A DNA stretch of 64,000 bases, from assembly GCF_046127645.1 (NCBI RefSeq), contig NZ_CP175919.1; one strand, 5' to 3'. Below the pieces are notes generated by a model, which searched no databases, was not told where the DNA came from, and saw only the letters and a list, made by a program, of their open reading frames with translations. The translations under genes were made by a program, and so were the position numbers. This DNA comes from Clostridium_F caseinilyticum (lineage in GTDB: Bacteria > Bacillota > Clostridia > Clostridiales > Clostridiaceae). Positions 60,646 to 64,000 of this stretch are shown piece after piece. Each line of letters begins with the position of its first letter. Position 1 is the stretch's first letter.

Positions 60646-61485
60646 TTATTCACCTTCACATTCTCTAGATCTATAAGATATTTTAGTTCTTAATATTTTA
60701 AAATAATCCTTATTTTTAAATTTTATAAGTCTACATTTATATTTAGATTTACTTATAGTAACTTCATTTACTGTTACCTTTTTATATCTTTGACCATCTA
60801 TAGTAAGAACAGGATCCTCATATTTCTTTAGAACCTTTATATTAATTTTACTACTTCCATTTAATATTATAGGTCTAATTCCTAAAGAATGAGGACAAAT
60901 TGGTGTAACCTCTAATACATCTAAATTTGGATATATTATTGGTCCTCCTGCAGATAAAGAGTAAGCTGTAGATCCTGTAGGTGTAGATACAATAACTCCA
61001 TCTGCTACAAAAGTTGTATACCATATATCATCTACGTATATACTATATTTTACTATCCTTGATAAATTCCCTTTAGTAATTACTATATCATTTAATGCTA
61101 CAAAATCCTCTTCTTTTTCGTTCAGATCACATTTTAGCATTATTCTATCTTCTATTTTATATTGACCCTTAAATAGATTTTTTATAGCATTTTTACAATC
61201 TTCTAACTCTACTTCTGCTAGAAAACCTAAATGGCCCCTATTTATTCCTAATATAGGAACATTATATTTAGCTAATGCTCTAGCAGTACCTAAAATAGTT
61301 CCATCACCACCTAGTACCATAACTGCATCTAAATCTATATTTTCTTCATTATCTAAACCTTTAGAATCATAAAAAACTTTTATTTTAGCTTCATTACATT
61401 CCTCATATATATACGTAAAAATTTTGTCTAAAATGTCTTTACTTATATCCTTATCTGTATTTATATTTATGCCAATATTTTTCAT
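60646..61485 (-). CDS. nadK: NAD kinase
   Basis: 279 aa. Phosphorylates NAD to NADP. The GGDGTIL motif is at 59-65, with NRGHLGFL, the NDIVI block and TPTGSTAYSLSAGGPI following. It overlaps the tlyA stop by one base and ends just before the argR start. Confidence 0.94.
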   Translation of the reverse strand: MKNIGININTDKDISKDILDKIFTYIYEECNEAKIKVFYDSKGLDNEENIDLDAVMVLGGDGTILGTARALAKYNVPILGINRGHLGFLAEVELEDCKNAIKNLFKGQYKIEDRIMLKCDLNEKEEDFVALNDIVITKGNLSRIVKYSIYVDDIWYTTFVADGVIVSTPTGSTAYSLSAGGPIIYPNLDVLEVTPICPHSLGIRPIILNGSSKINIKVLKKYEDPVLTIDGQRYKKVTVNEVTISKSKYKCRLIKFKNKDYFKILRTKISYRSRECEGE

Positions 61486-62303
61486 TATTTATCACCATTC
61501 AAATTATTATGAGCTTTATTTACTATATAATCTACATAGTCATCTTTAAAATCACTATTTATTTTTTTATCCTTTGTCATATATATAAGATACTCTATAT
61601 TCCCCTCAGGACCTTTTATTGGAGAAAAATCTAAATTTAATATATTTAAATCCATTTTTTTAACAAATTCAACTATTTTATCTATTACTTCTTTGTGAGT
61701 ACTACTTTCTCTTACTACCCCCTTTTTACCTACTTTTTCTCTTCCTGCTTCAAATTGTGGTTTTATAAGAGCCATTATTTCGCCTTTTTCATTTAACAAC
61801 TCCTTTACTACAGGTATTACTAATGTTAAAGATATAAAGGATACATCTATGCTTGCAAAATTAGCCTTTTCTCCTAAATCTTCTGATGTTACATATCTTA
61901 CATTAGTTCTTTCCATACAGACTACTCTTGGATCAACTCTAAGCTTCCAAGCAAACTGACCATATCCTACATCTATAGAAAAAACTTTTTTTGCGCCATT
62001 TTGAAGCATGCAATCTGTAAACCCGCCTGTAGATGCACCTATATCTAAGCATACTTTTTCATTTAAATCTATTTTAAAATTTTTTATGGATTTTTCTAGT
62101 TTTAGTCCTCCTCGACTTACATAGGGTAATTTTTCTCCTCTAAATTCTATATTAGAGCTTTCTTTTATTTTTTCTCCACACTTATCTACTCTATTACCAT
62201 CTACAAATATTTCTCCCGCCATTATACTAGCTTTTGCTCTTTCTCTAGATTGAAAAATACCCTTTTCTACTAAAAGCAAATCTAATCTTTCTTTTTTTTC
62301 TGC
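61485..62303 (-). CDS. tlyA: TlyA-family rRNA cytidine 2'-O-methyltransferase
   Basis: 272 aa from the ATG 62301-62303 after AAGGAG (an ATG six codons earlier has no ribosome site). N-terminal S4 RNA-binding domain (RLDLLLVEKGIFQSRERAKA) and a FtsJ-like SAM domain (VCLDIGASTGGFTDCMLQNG, IDVGYGQFAW). Known members methylate 16S and 23S rRNA. In the conserved dxs-tlyA-nadK-argR-recN order of Firmicutes. Confidence 0.92.
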   Translation of the reverse strand, partial: AEKKERLDLLLVEKGIFQSRERAKASIMAGEIFVDGNRVDKCGEKIKESSNIEFRGEKLPYVSRGGLKLEKSIKNFKIDLNEKVCLDIGASTGGFTDCMLQNGAKKVFSIDVGYGQFAWKLRVDPRVVCMERTNVRYVTSEDLGEKANFASIDVSFISLTLVIPVVKELLNEKGEIMALIKPQFEAGREKVGKKGVVRESSTHKEVIDKIVEFVKKMDLNILNLDFSPIKGPEGNIEYLIYMTKDKKINSDFKDDYVDYIVNKAHNNLNGDK

Positions 62304-62327
62304 CATAATTAACTCCTTCATATAATA

Positions 62328-64000
62328 TTATATAATCTTTATTATATTTTTAACAATACCCTCTGGATCTAATCCTTCTATTTTATATAATATATCTGTA
62401 CTACCATGGGGTACAAATTTATCTTTAAATCCTAGATTTAAAACAACATTATTAGCTTTTAATTTGCTTACATATTGAAGAACTAAAGAACCAAATCCAC
62501 CTTTTACTACATTATCTTCTACAGTTACTATCTTATATCCTTTTTTCACAAAGTTTTTTATTAATTCTTTATCTATAGGTTTTACAAAATTTGCATTTAC
62601 AATTGTAGATTTTATCCCATATGATTTTAATTTTTCTCGTGCTATTATAGCATGCTGAACCATTTTCCCAGTGGCTATTATGGCTATATCTCCTTCTTCG
62701 CAAATTACTTCCCACTTACCTTTTTTCATATTTTTTATAGGCGTCATTTCTAAGGATTTTATATCTCCACCTCTAGGATATCTTATGGCTACTGGTGCAT
62801 TTTGATTTAATGCCCATCTTAGTATTATCCCCATTTCTTCTAAACATTTAGGTGCTATTATTGTCATATTAGGTAAAGAAGATAAATATGACAAGTCAAA
62901 AATCCCTTGGTGTGTTTCTCCATCACTTCCTACTATACCTGCTCTATCTATCCCTAATACCACAGGCAAGTTTTGTATACATATGTCATGTAATATTTGA
63001 TCATATGCTCTTTGAAGAAATGTTGAATAAACAGCAAAAACAGGTTTTAAGCCTTCTGTTGCTATACCTGCTGCTAAGGTTACCGCATGCTGTTCTGCTA
63101 TGCCAACATCAAAAAATCTTTCTGGGAAAGTTTCTCCGAATTTTCTAAGTCCAGTACCATCTTTCATAGCTGCAGTTATAGCTACAACTTTTTTATCTTC
63201 TTTTGCTATTTTAGTTAGCTCTTCTCCAAAAACTTTTGAATAAGTTAAACAGGTCTTTGAATTAACTTCACCACTATCACAATCAAAAGGACCTATACCA
63301 TGAAATTTATCAGGTTTTTTTTCTGCATAAGCATAGCCTTTTCCTTTTTTAGTTATAGTATGTATTAGAACTGGTCCATTTAGATTTTTAGCCATTTTCA
63401 TAACTTTACTTAACTCTTTTATATCATGACCATCTATTGGCCCTAAATATTTTATTCCTAAGTTTTCAAAAAGCATGCCTGGTACAATCATTTGTTTTAT
63501 ACCATTTTTTACCTTTTCTAAAGAACGAGCCATTCCTTTTCCAACATTAGGTATCTTGTTTAAAGTATTATTAACTTCTTTTTTAAATTTATTATAGGTC
63601 GGATCTAACCTTACTTTACTTAAATAGCTAGACATTCCTCCTACATTTTCAGCTATGGACATTTGATTGTCATTTAATATAATAATTAAATCTGTTTTAT
63701 TAAATCCTAAATCATTTAATGCTTCAAAAGCCATTCCGCCAGTAAGAGCTCCATCACCTATTACAGCTATAACTTTATTATTTTCTCCTTTTATATCTCT
63801 TGCTCTTGCTATACCAAGGGCAGCAGATATAGATGTACTACTATGACCTGTTTCAAATACATCATACGTACTTTCGCATTTTTTAGGAAATCCACTTAAT
63901 CCTCCATATTGCCTTAAAGTATTAAATTTATCTTTTCTTCCTGTTAAAATTTTATATACATAGGCTTGATGTCCTACATCCCAAATAACTTTATCTCTAT
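62328..64000 (-). CDS. dxs: 1-deoxy-D-xylulose-5-phosphate synthase, partial (runs off the right edge)
   Basis: Thiamine-diphosphate enzyme that condenses pyruvate and glyceraldehyde 3-phosphate, the first step of the MEP isoprenoid pathway. The frame is open to the last base of the window; the visible part begins at DKVIWDVGHQAYVYKILTG, so only about 75 N-terminal residues are missing. The thiamine site GDGALTGGMAFEALN, the metal-binding NDNQMSI, and transketolase blocks GIAEQHAVT and HQGIFDLSYL are present. It leads into tlyA, 24 bases on. Confidence 0.95.
   Translation of the reverse strand, partial: RDKVIWDVGHQAYVYKILTGRKDKFNTLRQYGGLSGFPKKCESTYDVFETGHSSTSISAALGIARARDIKGENNKVIAVIGDGALTGGMAFEALNDLGFNKTDLIIILNDNQMSIAENVGGMSSYLSKVRLDPTYNKFKKEVNNTLNKIPNVGKGMARSLEKVKNGIKQMIVPGMLFENLGIKYLGPIDGHDIKELSKVMKMAKNLNGPVLIHTITKKGKGYAYAEKKPDKFHGIGPFDCDSGEVNSKTCLTYSKVFGEELTKIAKEDKKVVAITAAMKDGTGLRKFGETFPERFFDVGIAEQHAVTLAAGIATEGLKPVFAVYSTFLQRAYDQILHDICIQNLPVVLGIDRAGIVGSDGETHQGIFDLSYLSSLPNMTIIAPKCLEEMGIILRWALNQNAPVAIRYPRGGDIKSLEMTPIKNMKKGKWEVICEEGDIAIIATGKMVQHAIIAREKLKSYGIKSTIVNANFVKPIDKELIKNFVKKGYKIVTVEDNVVKGGFGSLVLQYVSKLKANNVVLNLGFKDKFVPHGSTDILYKIEGLDPEGIVKNIIKII

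Overview
The window is low-GC clostridial chromosome. Gene content (spoIIM, spoIVB and spo0A sporulation genes, a SAM-I riboswitch over methionine genes, strong AGGAGG-type ribosome sites) suggests a proteolytic Clostridium of the C. botulinum group I / C. sporogenes type; that species call is an inference from recognised proteins, not from a search. Almost all host genes lie on the minus strand.

Layout. (1) 1-11.8 kb, host: partial scpA, a small ORF, dacF, an EcsC-family gene, an anchored EEP-family phosphodiesterase, a TM1266-like small regulator, the nucleoside-salvage pair pdp/punA, a divergent XerD-like recombinase, spoIIM with a coupled small membrane gene, an ADP-ribose pyrophosphatase and a YjeM-type amino-acid transporter. 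(2) 11.80-51.80 kb: a complete-looking, about 39.9 kb siphovirus-type prophage inserted in the 3' end of spo0A. It is bounded by a perfect 105-bp direct repeat of the last 34 codons of spo0A, so the phage supplies a replacement gene end. (3) 51.7-64 kb, host: spo0A, spoIVB, a MITE-like element, the metY-hom-metA operon under a SAM riboswitch, recN, argR, nadK, tlyA and partial dxs.

The prophage reads leftward. From the right end: integrase directly downstream of spo0A, an HTH protein, a 600-bp non-coding stretch with a structured element, a metallophosphoesterase, then a rightward cargo block (small HTH regulator plus a two-domain protein joining a PD-(D/E)xK nuclease to a degenerate tyrosine-recombinase domain) controlled by divergent promoters. 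Next come an XRE repressor, a candidate ADP-ribosyltransferase, an HTH/ribbon protein, a SprT-like protease, a replication-type winged-helix protein next to direct repeats, and a 914-aa protein with the DxDGD signature of YonO/RNAi-type single-chain RNA polymerases. After small unknown genes (one broken by an in-frame TGA) and HNH/GIY-YIG nucleases follows an HK97-type head module (terminases, portal, ClpP-like protease, capsid, connectors). The tail module includes a -1 frameshift in the tail chaperone pair. Lysis genes (two holin-like proteins, amidase endolysin) and accessory genes (HEPN-motif protein, membrane protein, secreted protein, DUF4352-like protein) lie at the left end.

The most notable points are the spo0A attachment site with the integrase placed in line with spo0A transcription, the phage-encoded RNAi-type RNA polymerase, and the nuclease/dead-recombinase fusion with its own regulatory switch.
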